64,000 nt of DNA from Nyssa sinensis. Lineage: Eukaryota; Streptophyta; Magnoliopsida; Cornales; Nyssaceae. Location of the stretch: NCBI GenBank assembly GCA_008638375.1, contig CM018052.1, positions 18,318,450 to 18,382,449 on the forward strand. The letters run 5' to 3'. The translations under genes were made by a program, and so were the position numbers. Below the pieces are notes generated by a model. It saw only the letters and a program-made list of their open reading frames with translations, did no database searches and was not told the origin of the DNA. Positions 45,829 to 60,040 of this stretch are shown here, piece after piece. The number at the start of each line of letters is the position of its first letter. Position 1 is the stretch's first letter.

Positions 45829-48283
45829 GGGGGGGGTGTCACGCCCCGAATTCCCGACGAACCCGAGGCGCGACTGACGAGACAGAAAGTAAAATAAATA
45901 AAAGGACAAAAGTACTTAGATTCACTAAACATGCGTCTATCATCATCCATACATCATATAACATCGAGTACATTGTTCATCAGTCATTCGGGCTTAAGCC
46001 CTTACATAACAAAATACGAGTTCCACGAATCACAAATACATCACAGGCTTCACCCTATCAGGGCATCACCGAGTCTCTAGTGGCTGGAGGATCCTCATCT
46101 GAAAATGTTGCCCACGAATGGGTCAGCACAACTGCTGGTATGATGAAATGCTAATGCCAGAAATAAAGCTAAGGCGTGGCATGTGCAAAGTGTACATTTA
46201 TTTCTAAATGACATTCAAACATCGCAGTAATATATATATGAATGGTATGCATGACACACCCATGCACAACTCTATGCCATACCCATGTCTCATTTACGGG
46301 TACTCCCCGATGGCTCGAAGTACCAATGCAATGGCCAATTTTGGGTTTTTCACCACAGGATCTACACCCTCATAATGCAAAGCACCATGTGCTTACCCAC
46401 GCCATGTTCTCAAAGGATTCATCATATGCCAATATGCTAATGCAATCTCAATGAAACATGATTTCCACAATATAGCATGCTCGAAACAATGATACATAAA
46501 TCACCAACTGATTCCACATGTAAGCATATCTCATGTAATCAACTTAAACACATGTCATGATTCGCTTTCATCATTCACTAAATTTCCATAAGGTACAAAT
46601 GACATATAAGCAGACATGCAACCAATTCTAAGTCATCAAGTAAACACCTTCCACATAGGCACATAAGTCATTCACAAAATATTCCTAACTTAACCTCATT
46701 TCTAACATTAGCAAAACACCATACCTGATGGGTTGGTATCAACCCTAGAAGATCGTGCACTATATGTAACTGAACCGACGGATGAAAATGTAGAAGATCA
46801 GATCGCCCTCTCCTGTCCTGTCAATGTCCTTAAAAGTAGAAATTACAACTCAGTCTATTGTTACTTGAATCTATGCTATTCATCAAATTTTATGTCTTTA
46901 ATTCATAAGTTTCTATTCTGCTAAATTAAACTCTACCATTGGTTTTAGAACGTTTAAGAAAATAAGTCGAGGTTCTCGTAGAACTCAATTCGGACACCAG
47001 GGTTGAAAAGGGCAAAACAGTCATTTTGCACTTTACACGTGTCCTTACACTTCGTGACCTCTTTTCACAAATCGGACTCCACGGTTGAGTCCGGAATGTT
47101 CGAGATAATAAAATTTCACTATTTGTTTACCTAATTCGGAGTTTGTTTGACAGTGTTTCAAGTTAGGGGCATTTTGGTAATTTTAAGGGTTACTACGGGT
47201 CTTTTATTTTTTGGGACCCCGTCTCGTAAAACGGACCTCACCATTGGTCTCGGAATGGTCGAGATAGTCAAAATACACTAATGACTTGTCCCATTTGGAC
47301 TCCGGGATGTTTTTGAATATTTAATTAATTAAATTAATTTAATTAAATAATTAATTAATTAATTTAATTAATATTTTATTAATAATTTAATCAGGTGGGT
47401 CAAAGTGTAATTTCTAACAGTTGGGGGGTAAATTTGTAATTTCCGAAAGTTCAAGGTTAAGGTTCAAATTCAAAAGGTTCAAATTCCAAAAGGTTCAAAT
47501 TCCATTTTAATTTAAAACAATGGGCTGACACGTGGCAGGGGCGACCCGTACCCGTCCGAACCGGACCCGGATCCGACCCGGGACCCGACCCGGTCACCCC
47601 ACCTTCTTCCCCGATTTTTCGGTAGGGCAACAGTGGGTTTCCAGCGCCTTATCCGGCGCCGGCGACCGGTTTCCGGTGACTTTTCCCCATTTTTAAAATG
47701 CTATCCTCTCCCCCTTTTCACGTAGATCGCATCCCCAACCCCCATTTCCCTCGAAGCCTTTTTAATCTTCACGAAATAGAGGGTTTAGTAGCTCCGGCCG
47801 ATTTTTCGGCGAGCTGATTTTTCCTAATTTCATGCCCATTTTCCTATTGTTTTTCCCTCTTTCTTTTTCTATTCTTTTTCTGCACTTCATAGGGTTATTT
47901 TAGGATCATTTAAAGGGAGTTTTACACATAAAATGATGAGGTTCAACCTCCATGGCCGAAACCTGCAACTAGGGTTTTCTCCCTAGTTTCTCACCTATTT
48001 CTCCTCATTCTTTTTGCATTTGAAAGCTAAAATCATGCTTTATAAAACCCTATAATCTAAATCAAACGAATCATGCTTTTGAAATTCAAAACTGAAACAC
48101 CCACTTACCTAAAATTTCGGATTTTTCTTCCTTTTGGTTTGCTTCCCTTCTCCTTCTGTTCCTCTTGGTCACTTCTGCTTCTTCAGAACCCTCTCCCTTG
48201 CTCTCAGTTTTCTTTCCTTCCCCTTTCTTTTCTTCTCACCCGAGACACCTCTTTTCTCTTCACTCTCTCTCTCTCTCTCTATA

Positions 48284-48333
<50 letters not shown>

Positions 48334-48712
48334 CAAGACCAACCACTCTCTGCCAATTCTGCATCTCCCACTCCCTGAGTTCCACTCACACACACAACCT
48401 CACCCCATGCCCCTTTGAGTGTGTAACACTCAACCCATGCACACACACGGCACACACACACACACATGCCCACAATCTGATTTATATACATACATATACA
48501 TATATATTTTCACATTTAAATATACACTCACCTTTATACATATATACACACAAATAAATTTAAATTATATATATATACACATATATATATATACACATAC
48601 TCACATTATCATTATCATAATAATAATAATAAAAATAACAATAATTAATATTTGCAAGAATAAATAATAATAATAAAAAAAAAATTTCATGTTATAACAG
48701 GGGGGGAGTAGC
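45829..48712 (+). other. Tat-B polypurine tract, split by a solo LTR
   Basis: The left part is CTC plus eight G (45829-45836) and the right part is seven G plus AGTAGC (48700-48712), directly before the 3' LTR. Tat-A has the uninterrupted version. The insertion separates the plus-strand primer from the LTR by 2.9 kb, so it must have happened after Tat-B integrated. Confidence 0.8.
45837..48699 (-). repeat. Solo LTR (2863 bp), Tekay-like, minus orientation, TSD GGGGG
   Basis: Reading leftward it starts TGTTATAACATGAAA at 48699 and ends GGAATTCGGGGCGTGACA at 45837. It is the same family as the LTR at 3330-5754. Both sides are G runs, consistent with a 5-bp GGGGG target copy. It contains a long CT run (48262-48330), AT-rich arrays and the ATGGTGAGGTCCGTTTTACG module (about 47230-47270 on the other strand). 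No gag-pol is present. The open frames at 48073-48667 are simple-repeat translations. Confidence 0.85.
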
Positions 48713-49351
48713 TGATGTACCACAAACAGACACACCAATCACCTTGAGACGCGTGTGCCCACGGAGTTAACAAATCTCGATCCTACAGAACTGATAATTC
48801 CGATCATACAGAACAGCCACAAGCTTTCAGGGCATTCTCATATACGTCTATCATACAGAACCGATAAACTCGGTCACACAGTGCAGGCAAAACCTTCAAG
48901 GCATTCTCATGCGTATATCTTCCAGACCTTCTGTTCTGGGCAATATTTATTCGACACATCATATGGTTCCGACCTTATGGTTTCCTTAAACAATTGCCAA
49001 GCAGGGAATAAGGAAACAGACTTCAACACGGAAACTACTATCTATGATTATCTCCATCTACGACTCAATGCTCTACAAGGTAACTGCAATCTCCGATGAT
49101 CAAATCCCTATATTCATGGCATCAAATCCTAATCAACTTAGGAGAGCCACGGCTTATAAATTAAACCCTAGAGGTACGCTTTATTTTTATGCTCATTCTT
49201 TGGCTTTCAATAGAGTCTTTCAATTCTTTTTCTTACTTAAGCATCGGAGCGACTACCGCCGGAGCCAATCCGGTGGTCCTCTGATCATCTTTCTGAGTGT
49301 TCTACAGGTCACGGAGTCCATACTTATTGTGAGCCGAAAAGTGCAGCATCA
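48713..49351 (+). repeat. 3' LTR of Tat-B (639 bp)
   Basis: About a dozen differences from the 5' LTR, mostly transitions such as AACTGCC against AATTGCC. Ends GCAGCATCA before CATAT. Confidence 0.92.
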
Positions 49352-49356
49352 CATAT

Positions 49357-50382
49357 TGTTATGATTTCGGGATTCTTTCACAAATTTACCCTTCCATAAA
49401 CATGAAATTCATCACTGTTAGAAAGGAACCTTACTAATCAACAGCCATTTATTAATTAATATTCAAAATAAGCTCACCTTTATGTTTTCTTTTTAAAGAT
49501 TAACCGATCATTAGGATCGGGCGGTTTTAAATTCTTACTAACACCCTTCTTTACTCTTGTGGGGGACTTAAACCCTATTCAATTTTCTCTAAGAATGAGT
49601 AATGCGCTTCAGCAAAATGAGCCCAAGTTATTAAAAGCTTTGTAGTATAGGTGCCCAAATCACTTTCTTCCTCTTTGTTGAATATTATGGAATAGGAAGT
49701 CAAAAAAAGGGTGCATTCAGACAGTAAACTGCAGTTGGACGGTCAGCACAGACTCTTTTGAGTACTGCAACTGGCTCTTTTAAGTTGGCTTTTCTTAAAT
49801 GTCTAAGAATCTTCGTAGAAGCTTATTCTTGAGAAACACTCTAGAGACCAAGATATGGATGTCCTTTTCTCCTGATTTTCTTCTTAGAATTTTCTTGAAA
49901 GCAATTAAAAGACTCTCTCAGGGACTAAGATATGGGTGTCCATTTGTCTCGACTTTCTTCTTTTTTAATTTTTTTTTTTTAAAAAATAGCATGACCCTGG
50001 CTGTCATTTAAAGGATGACAGACAAACCAGCTGGCTGCATTTTAGTGAGAGTAGGCAACTTCTATAGTTGCACTAAGTGTGAGTTTAGTATCTGACACAA
50101 GATGCATCCTCTCTCCAAGTTGACCGTAACATGCAGTCGAATTGTCAATAAAGTGGCTTTTTAGGTTTGAAAACTTAAGTCTGTGTTGCACAAAGTTAAT
50201 ATTGTGTCCGCTACAACTTAGAATGCGTGAAAACTCCAGTATGTTGTGTGGTATTGATATTCGCAAGATATATATATATATATATATTTATGTATCTAGT
50301 CTCTTATACGTTAATTTTTTAAAATATTTTTTATATTTGAAGAAAGTATAATTTTTAAAAAATTTAATAAATAAGAAATTCG

Positions 50383-50419
<37 letters not shown>

Positions 50420-51020
50420 GCTCTTAACACTATTACTTAATGTTTATTTGTCTAAAGTCTGATTTAGTAGGATGGGAGAGATGAGAAATCATGTGATGTT
50501 CTCCTAATTCTTAATAAAGTAAAGAGTAATGGCTTCTTCTTGAATAATTATTTAGTGTCATCGTCACATTATGTCATTATGTGATAGTATTTCATAAAAT
50601 ATTAATTTTTAAAAATAAAAAAAATTAATTTCTAAAATCATGAAATAAACTAATATTTTATAAAAAAAATTATTATATAATAATTTAATATGACAATCTA
50701 ACTAAATAATTTTTTTTCCTTTTTATTGCGATTTCATTATCCAATGCTTGGTCAAACATGCCTTAAGTAAGGGAGGAGGCTTGACTTATTGCTGAGACTT
50801 TCAATTTTATAATTTCTAAGAGAGGGTTTGAAGAAATTTTACATACTTTTGAACAAAGAGTACATGATGACACGATGATTACAACACAGCATTAATTGTA
50901 GAAGGTAGTTGTTGCAATTAAAACACAAAAAGGAAAAGTAGGTAATGAAATATAGATTAAAATCCTATTTCTTTTCCATCTATGGCAAGCCGAGTCAACC
51001 TTTTCAAACCTATTTTGAGA
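49357..51020. other. Host intergenic sequence, end of left contig
   Basis: AT-rich, with (TA)n runs at 50268-50288 and 50386-50414. No gene is recognised. The last 140 bases correspond to the 3' flank of the gibberellin 2-oxidase gene (compare 57300-57445). Confidence 0.6.
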
Positions 51021-51021
51021 T

Positions 51022-51121
51022 NNNNNNNNNNNNNNNNNNNNNNNNNNNNNNNNNNNNNNNNNNNNNNNNNNNNNNNNNNNNNNNNNNNNNNNNNNNNNNN
51101 NNNNNNNNNNNNNNNNNNNNN
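51022..51121. other. Assembly gap, 100 N
   Basis: Exactly 100 undetermined bases, the conventional size for a gap of unknown length. The sequence before it reappears at the end of the following 6.3 kb. Confidence 0.99.
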
Positions 51122-51167
51122 GCAAACAAAACAAAATCAATACAGCCACGAAAAAGGTGAGCCTCAC

Positions 51168-51879
51168 CCCTTGGCCCAGTGGTTTGAGAGAATGCGGAGG
51201 GTTGACCTTCAAAGTTCTTGAATTCCCATCCTCCTTTAATAAAAAAGTACCACTTCTTCCAGGTCTTGTTGGAGGAGGGCACAGAAGTAAGGGGCCTGAA
51301 CCCGCTATCAAAAGACATAAAATAAAGACCCTCCGCCTTTTGAAGTTTTAGATCCATATTTCTATGGATCAAATCGAGGGACACCTCGACATTATTCATA
51401 TGCCCTAACACGATGAAGCTCAACAGATGTCTCCAACTGTTAAGGTTCAGGTCTGCGGGGTAAAGGTTAAACCAATAAAAGAATTGTTTTATTATATCAG
51501 GAAGGGGAAGTGTAAGACCCATTTCAAACCAGGCCAGATAGGCACAGATTTCTCCCTCTCTGACGTCGCTCGGGCGATCCTCAGAATCTGGGACCCTGAA
51601 AGTAACATTTGTGGGAAGTTTGAACTTCGCCCATAATTCCTTCAACATGCTTTCAGTAATTACACTCTCACCCTCCTCTATGTGCCCGGATCGACCAGAA
51701 GTCTCACCAGCCCTATTCGGGGGCTCATCAAATGCAACAACAATCCTAACCCCCGGACTAGAGAGGGGTTCTACCAATCTATTCTCATCAATATCTACGG
51801 ATGGAAGATTCACTAACTACAGTTGAGGAACGGTCTCGGAAGGACTGCCCGAACCAGAGCGTGACTCAAAGCCAGACAT
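51168..51879 (-). pseudogene. Second copy of exon 1 of the Tat-B antisense gene
   Basis: Same as 44740-45451, including the TAG at codon 21 and the GTGAGG donor. Exons 2 and 3 are absent because the copy begins at the gap. Not an independent gene if the duplication is an artefact. Confidence 0.8.
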
Positions 51880-52264
51880 GGAGAGCAAAAAAAAGAAATG
51901 AAACAAATAAGAGGGAATGTAAAAGGGGACTAAAAGTCGAACCTGAGATCAAGAAAGGACTATGAACACTAGATATCCTTCAAACTTCAGAATATGTCGA
52001 ATGGCAGTCTGGTACTGTAGAAACAAATGCAGAAGAAAGGTATGAAAGACCTTTCCCTCTCTTTATATACACATTCAAAATATGAGCCTTCCAAGACGAG
52101 CCGACACAACGGTTGAAGGTAATGATGGATTCTCAAAGTATCGGCTGCGCAATAAATGGCGCATTAAACCGACGTTTCGAGAAATGGAAAAGCAAAACGT
52201 ATGACTCTTCACAAAACCCACAACCCTAGTTAAGCCCTAGCTTCTAACTAGGGCTCGGGGGGGG

Positions 52265-54711
52265 TGTCACGCCCCGAATTCCCGACGAACCCGAGGCGCG
52301 ACTGACGAGACAGAAAGTAAAATAAATAAAAGGACAAAAGTACTTAGATTCACTAAACATGCGTCTATCATCATCCATACATCATATAACATCGAGTACA
52401 TTGTTCATCAGTCATTCGGGCTTAAGCCCTTACATAACAAAATACGAGTTCCACGAATCACAAATACATCACAGGCTTCACCCTATCAGGGCATCACCGA
52501 GTCTCTAGTGGCTGGAGGATCCTCATCTGAAAATGTTGCCCACGAATGGGTCAGCACAACTGCTGGTATGATGAAATGCTAATGCCAGAAATAAAGCTAA
52601 GGCGTGGCATGTGCAAAGTGTACATTTATTTCTAAATGACATTCAAACATCGCAGTAATATATATATGAATGGTATGCATGACACACCCATGCACAACTC
52701 TATGCCATACCCATGTCTCATTTACGGGTACTCCCCGATGGCTCGAAGTACCAATGCAATGGCCAATTTTGGGTTTTTCACCACAGGATCTACACCCTCA
52801 TAATGCAAAGCACCATGTGCTTACCCACGCCATGTTCTCAAAGGATTCATCATATGCCAATATGCTAATGCAATCTCAATGAAACATGATTTCCACAATA
52901 TAGCATGCTCGAAACAATGATACATAAATCACCAACTGATTCCACATGTAAGCATATCTCATGTAATCAACTTAAACACATGTCATGATTCGCTTTCATC
53001 ATTCACTAAATTTCCATAAGGTACAAATGACATATAAGCAGACATGCAACCAATTCTAAGTCATCAAGTAAACACCTTCCACATAGGCACATAAGTCATT
53101 CACAAAATATTCCTAACTTAACCTCATTTCTAACATTAGCAAAACACCATACCTGATGGGTTGGTATCAACCCTAGAAGATCGTGCACTATATGTAACTG
53201 AACCGACGGATGAAAATGTAGAAGATCAGATCGCCCTCTCCTGTCCTGTCAATGTCCTTAAAAGTAGAAATTACAACTCAGTCTATTGTTACTTGAATCT
53301 ATGCTATTCATCAAATTTTATGTCTTTAATTCATAAGTTTCTATTCTGCTAAATTAAACTCTACCATTGGTTTTAGAACGTTTAAGAAAATAAGTCGAGG
53401 TTCTCGTAGAACTCAATTCGGACACCAGGGTTGAAAAGGGCAAAACAGTCATTTTGCACTTTACACGTGTCCTTACACTTCGTGACCTCTTTTCACAAAT
53501 CGGACTCCACGGTTGAGTCCGGAATGTTCGAGATAATAAAATTTCACTATTTGTTTACCTAATTCGGAGTTTGTTTGACAGTGTTTCAAGTTAGGGGCAT
53601 TTTGGTAATTTTAAGGGTTACTACGGGTCTTTTATTTTTTGGGACCCCGTCTCGTAAAACGGACCTCACCATTGGTCTCGGAATGGTCGAGATAGTCAAA
53701 ATACACTAATGACTTGTCCCATTTGGACTCCGGGATGTTTTTGAATATTTAATTAATTAAATTAATTTAATTAAATAATTAATTAATTAATTTAATTAAT
53801 ATTTTATTAATAATTTAATCAGGTGGGTCAAAGTGTAATTTCTAACAGTTGGGGGGTAAATTTGTAATTTCCGAAAGTTCAAGGTTAAGGTTCAAATTCA
53901 AAAGGTTCAAATTCCAAAAGGTTCAAATTCCATTTTAATTTAAAACAATGGGCTGACACGTGGCAGGGGCGACCCGTACCCGTCCGAACCGGACCCGGAT
54001 CCGACCCGGGACCCGACCCGGTCACCCCACCTTCTTCCCCGATTTTTCGGTAGGGCAACAGTGGGTTTCCAGCGCCTTATCCGGCGCCGGCGACCGGTTT
54101 CCGGTGACTTTTCCCCATTTTTAAAATGCTATCCTCTCCCCCTTTTCACGTAGATCGCATCCCCAACCCCCATTTCCCTCGAAGCCTTTTTAATCTTCAC
54201 GAAATAGAGGGTTTAGTAGCTCCGGCCGATTTTTCGGCGAGCTGATTTTTCCTAATTTCATGCCCATTTTCCTATTGTTTTTCCCTCTTTCTTTTTCTAT
54301 TCTTTTTCTGCACTTCATAGGGTTATTTTAGGATCATTTAAAGGGAGTTTTACACATAAAATGATGAGGTTCAACCTCCATGGCCGAAACCTGCAACTAG
54401 GGTTTTCTCCCTAGTTTCTCACCTATTTCTCCTCATTCTTTTTGCATTTGAAAGCTAAAATCATGCTTTATAAAACCCTATAATCTAAATCAAACGAATC
54501 ATGCTTTTGAAATTCAAAACTGAAACACCCACTTACCTAAAATTTCGGATTTTTCTTCCTTTTGGTTTGCTTCCCTTCTCCTTCTGTTCCTCTTGGTCAC
54601 TTCTGCTTCTTCAGAACCCTCTCCCTTGCTCTCAGTTTTCTTTCCTTCCCCTTTCTTTTCTTCTCACCCGAGACACCTCTTTTCTCTTCACTCTCTCTCT
54701 CTCTCTCTATA

Positions 54712-54757
<46 letters not shown>

Positions 54758-55123
54758 CAAGACCAACCACTCTCTGCCAATTCTGCATCTCCCACTCCCT
54801 GAGTTCCACTCACACACACAACCTCACCCCATGCCCCTTTGAGTGTGTAACACTCAACCCATGCACACACACGGCACACACACACACACATGCCCACAAT
54901 CTGATTTATATACATACATATACATATATATTTTCACATTTAAATATACACTCACCTTTATACATATATACACACAAATAAATTTAAATTATATATATAT
55001 ACACATATATATATATACACATACTCACATTATCATTATCATAATAATAATAATAAAAATAACAATAATTAATATTTGCAAGAATAAATAATAATAATAA
55101 AAAAAAAATTTCATGTTATAACA
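52265..55123 (-). repeat. Second copy of the minus-strand solo LTR
   Basis: Equals 45837-48699 except for four fewer bases in the CT run. Confidence 0.88.
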
Positions 55124-55136
55124 GGGGGGGAGTAGC

Positions 55137-55775
55137 TGATGTACCACAAACAGACACACCAATCACCTTGAGACGCGTGTGCCCACGGAGTTAACAAATC
55201 TCGATCCTACAGAACTGATAATTCCGATCATACAGAACAGCCACAAGCTTTCAGGGCATTCTCATATACGTCTATCATACAGAACCGATAAACTCGGTCA
55301 CACAGTGCAGGCAAAACCTTCAAGGCATTCTCATGCGTATATCTTCCAGACCTTCTGTTCTGGGCAATATTTATTCGACACATCATATGGTTCCGACCTT
55401 ATGGTTTCCTTAAACAATTGCCAAGCAGGGAATAAGGAAACAGACTTCAACACGGAAACTACTATCTATGATTATCTCCATCTACGACTCAATGCTCTAC
55501 AAGGTAACTGCAATCTCCGATGATCAAATCCCTATATTCATGGCATCAAATCCTAATCAACTTAGGAGAGCCACGGCTTATAAATTAAACCCTAGAGGTA
55601 CGCTTTATTTTTATGCTCATTCTTTGGCTTTCAATAGAGTCTTTCAATTCTTTTTCTTACTTAAGCATCGGAGCGACTACCGCCGGAGCCAATCCGGTGG
55701 TCCTCTGATCATCTTTCTGAGTGTTCTACAGGTCACGGAGTCCATACTTATTGTGAGCCGAAAAGTGCAGCATCA
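55137..55775 (+). repeat. Second copy of the Tat-B 3' LTR
   Basis: Equals 48713-49351 with offset 6424, with CATAT following. It has no matching element body to the left other than the duplicated piece. Confidence 0.88.
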
Positions 55776-56807
55776 CATATTGTTATGATTTCGGGATTCT
55801 TTCACAAATTTACCCTTCCATAAACATGAAATTCATCACTGTTAGAAAGGAACCTTACTAATCAACAGCCATTTATTAATTAATATTCAAAATAAGCTCA
55901 CCTTTATGTTTTCTTTTTAAAGATTAACCGATCATTAGGATCGGGCGGTTTTAAATTCTTACTAACACCCTTCTTTACTCTTGTGGGGGACTTAAACCCT
56001 ATTCAATTTTCTCTAAGAATGAGTAATGCGCTTCAGCAAAATGAGCCCAAGTTATTAAAAGCTTTGTAGTATAGGTGCCCAAATCACTTTCTTCCTCTTT
56101 GTTGAATATTATGGAATAGGAAGTCAAAAAAAGGGTGCATTCAGACAGTAAACTGCAGTTGGACGGTCAGCACAGACTCTTTTGAGTACTGCAACTGGCT
56201 CTTTTAAGTTGGCTTTTCTTAAATGTCTAAGAATCTTCGTAGAAGCTTATTCTTGAGAAACACTCTAGAGACCAAGATATGGATGTCCTTTTCTCCTGAT
56301 TTTCTTCTTAGAATTTTCTTGAAAGCAATTAAAAGACTCTCTCAGGGACTAAGATATGGGTGTCCATTTGTCTCGACTTTCTTCTTTTTTAATTTTTTTT
56401 TTTTAAAAAATAGCATGACCCTGGCTGTCATTTAAAGGATGACAGACAAACCAGCTGGCTGCATTTTAGTGAGAGTAGGCAACTTCTATAGTTGCACTAA
56501 GTGTGAGTTTAGTATCTGACACAAGATGCATCCTCTCTCCAAGTTGACCGTAACATGCAGTCGAATTGTCAATAAAGTGGCTTTTTAGGTTTGAAAACTT
56601 AAGTCTGTGTTGCACAAAGTTAATATTGTGTCCGCTACAACTTAGAATGCGTGAAAACTCCAGTATGTTGTGTGGTATTGATATTCGCAAGATATATATA
56701 TATATATATATTTATGTATCTAGTCTCTTATACGTTAATTTTTTTAAAATATTTTTTATATTTGAAGAAAGTATAATTTTTAAAAAATTTAATAAATAAG
56801 AAATTCG

Positions 56808-56844
<37 letters not shown>

Positions 56845-57490
56845 GCTCTTAACACTATTACTTAATGTTTATTTGTCTAAAGTCTGATTTAGTAGGATGG
56901 GAGAGATGAGAAATCATGTGATGTTCTCCTAATTCTTAATAAAGTAAAGAGTAATGGCTTCTTCTTGAATAATTATTTAGTGTCATCGTCACATTATGTC
57001 ATTATGTGATAGTATTTCATAAAATATTAATTTTTAAAAATAAAAAAAATTAATTTCTAAAATCATGAAATAAACTAATATTTTATAAAAAAAATTATTA
57101 TATAATAATTTAATATGACAATCTAACTAAATAATTTTTTTTCCTTTTTATTGCGATTTCATTATCCAATGCTTGGTCAAACATGCCTTAAGTAAGGGAG
57201 GAGGCTTGACTTATTGCTGAGACTTTCAATTTTATAATTTCTAAGAGAGGGTTTGAAGAAATTTTACATACTTTTGAACAAAGAGTACATGATGACACGA
57301 TGATTACAACACAGCATTAATTGTAGAAGGTAGTTGTTGCAATTAAAACACAAAAAGGAAAAGTAGGTAATGAAATATAGATTAAAATCCTATTTCTTTT
57401 CCATCTATGGCAAGCCGAGTCAACCTTTTCAAACCTATTTTGAGAATTGACAAAACTCTTCAATCCTAAATGGGGAATTTGACCACATCA

Positions 57491-58983
<1,493 letters not shown>

Positions 58984-59925
58984 GGTTGTTGCAGAGAGAA
59001 AAAAGAAAGAGGAGGAGGGTTGGAGTTGGTTTGGGGAGAAGGGTGTTGATTCGATCAGTTTAAATGGGCAAATGCAACTGCATGAGAAGAGAGATCGGTG
59101 GTCAGAAGCGTTACTAACTATAAAGAGAAGCCATCTGGCTTTGCGTGTCTGCTTTGAAATTTATGCAATCGAGGGAAAATTTGTTTGATTTTTAACAAAT
59201 TTATTTTTTTAAAAGCAAGCAGAAAAACAGATGGGACACGAGTCATTATTCTGCTCCCTTGCCAATATCAATATTAGACAGAAAAAGAAAAGTAAAGCTA
59301 ATATTTGATGTATTTAATTTATATTTCAAATAGTTATTTTATTTTATCTAAAAAATTTTAAAAATGTAAATTGTTACTATTGCAGGGTGACTTTCTATGT
59401 ATTTTATTTGAATGAGAATAAAGTTTTACATCTCATCGCAATTATCACACCTTATATAGAAATCATCCTCTTAGAAGAGTGGAACTTACGGTTAATGGCC
59501 CTTCACATGTTGATCCTGTCTCTTTTGAGATGGTGACATTACAAGATAAGATGAATGAGAGACTATATAAAACTTTACTGTTTGAAAACCAATAAACATA
59601 CTATTTTAATTGTCCCACTTTACTGCTAGTCTTCATAAATGATGAATCCCGCTCTTACAAGATAGTGAGTCCCACTATTTATGAAGACCAGCAATTGATC
59701 TCATCTTTTAACATAGGATGAATTATAAGATGGGATAATTAAGTGGATTGCTTCCCTTTATTCATTTTATTTATGAAAAAAATATGTTATATATATATAT
59801 ATATATGTGACCAAAATGTAAAATCACAACAGTAAAAAATGATCTTAAAAAATCTATTTATTAACTAATTAATGCAAATGATTTAATCTAATCTATCATT
59901 TTCAAAGAGTTCTAGAAAATTCTAC
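58984..59925 (-). promoter_or_regulatory. 5' flank of the GA 2-oxidase gene
   Basis: Upstream of the ATG the coding strand is CT-rich for about 60 bases (plus-strand GAGAGAAAAAAGAAAGAGGA at 58992), a common plant 5' UTR feature. I could not place a convincing TATA box. Further out (59626-59693) the arms TGCTAGTCTTCATAAAT and ATTTATGAAGACCAGCA could form a small hairpin. No other gene is seen. Confidence 0.4.
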
Positions 59926-59927
59926 AC

Positions 59928-60040
59928 ACGAGGGCGCGTCTTAGCACAATAATAAGATTATTCTATTTTGACTTGAAAGATATGAGTTCGAGTTAAAGAA
60001 ACAATATCTTTACTTGTGATAATAACACTACATACTTCTA
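59928..60040 (+). mobile_element. SINE-like fragment (tRNA-derived, Au-type)
   Basis: GGGCGCGTCTTAGCACAATA resembles a pol III A box and GAGTTCGAGTTAA a B box, about 50 bases apart. The sequence between and after (GACTTGAAAGATATGAGTTC, then GAAACAATATCTTTACTTGT) follows the pattern I recall for plant Au SINEs. It is diverged and its 3' end is unclear. Confidence 0.5.

Larger units (their letters stand above)
34450..49351 (+). mobile_element. Tat-B: structurally complete Tat-lineage Ty3/gypsy element, TSD CATAT
   Basis: LTRs at 34450-35087 and 48713-49351 both start TGATGTACC and end GCAGCATCA. The target duplication CATAT is perfect (34445-34449 and 49352-49356). By eye the LTRs differ at about a dozen positions, roughly 98% identity. 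Between them lie a primer site, gag, protease, reverse transcriptase, a first and a second (archaeal-type) RNase H, integrase, tandem arrays, an antisense accessory gene and a polypurine tract. The second RNase H after the first and the long 3' region are hallmarks of the Tat lineage. A 2.86 kb solo LTR of another family sits in the polypurine tract. Confidence 0.93.
51122..57445 (+). repeat. Near-identical second copy of 44694-51020 (probable assembly duplication)
   Basis: 51122 matches 44694 (offset 6428) and 57445 matches 51020 (offset 6425). The offset changes at the CT run (40 against 44 bases, 54715-54754 against 48287-48330) and at a T run (near 56742). I noticed no substitutions, except the last base at 51021. 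The copy starts inside intron 1 of the Tat-B antisense gene and ends in the 3' flank of the gibberellin 2-oxidase gene. The biology here is therefore the same as in the first copy. Confidence 0.93.

Noticed and set aside
48073..48667. Frames rich in Ser-Leu and Thr-His repeats (and their copies at 54501-55091)
   Set aside because: Translations of CT and CA microsatellites inside a solo LTR.
50892..51813. Frames that run through the N gap and appear to be 139 and 267 codons
   Set aside because: They join unrelated sides of an assembly gap. Only exon 1 of the antisense gene (51168-51879) is real there.
51122..57445. A genuine recent segmental duplication
   Set aside because: Possible but less likely than an uncollapsed overlap, given the 100-N gap at the junction and almost no sequence difference. 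Reported as a finding instead.
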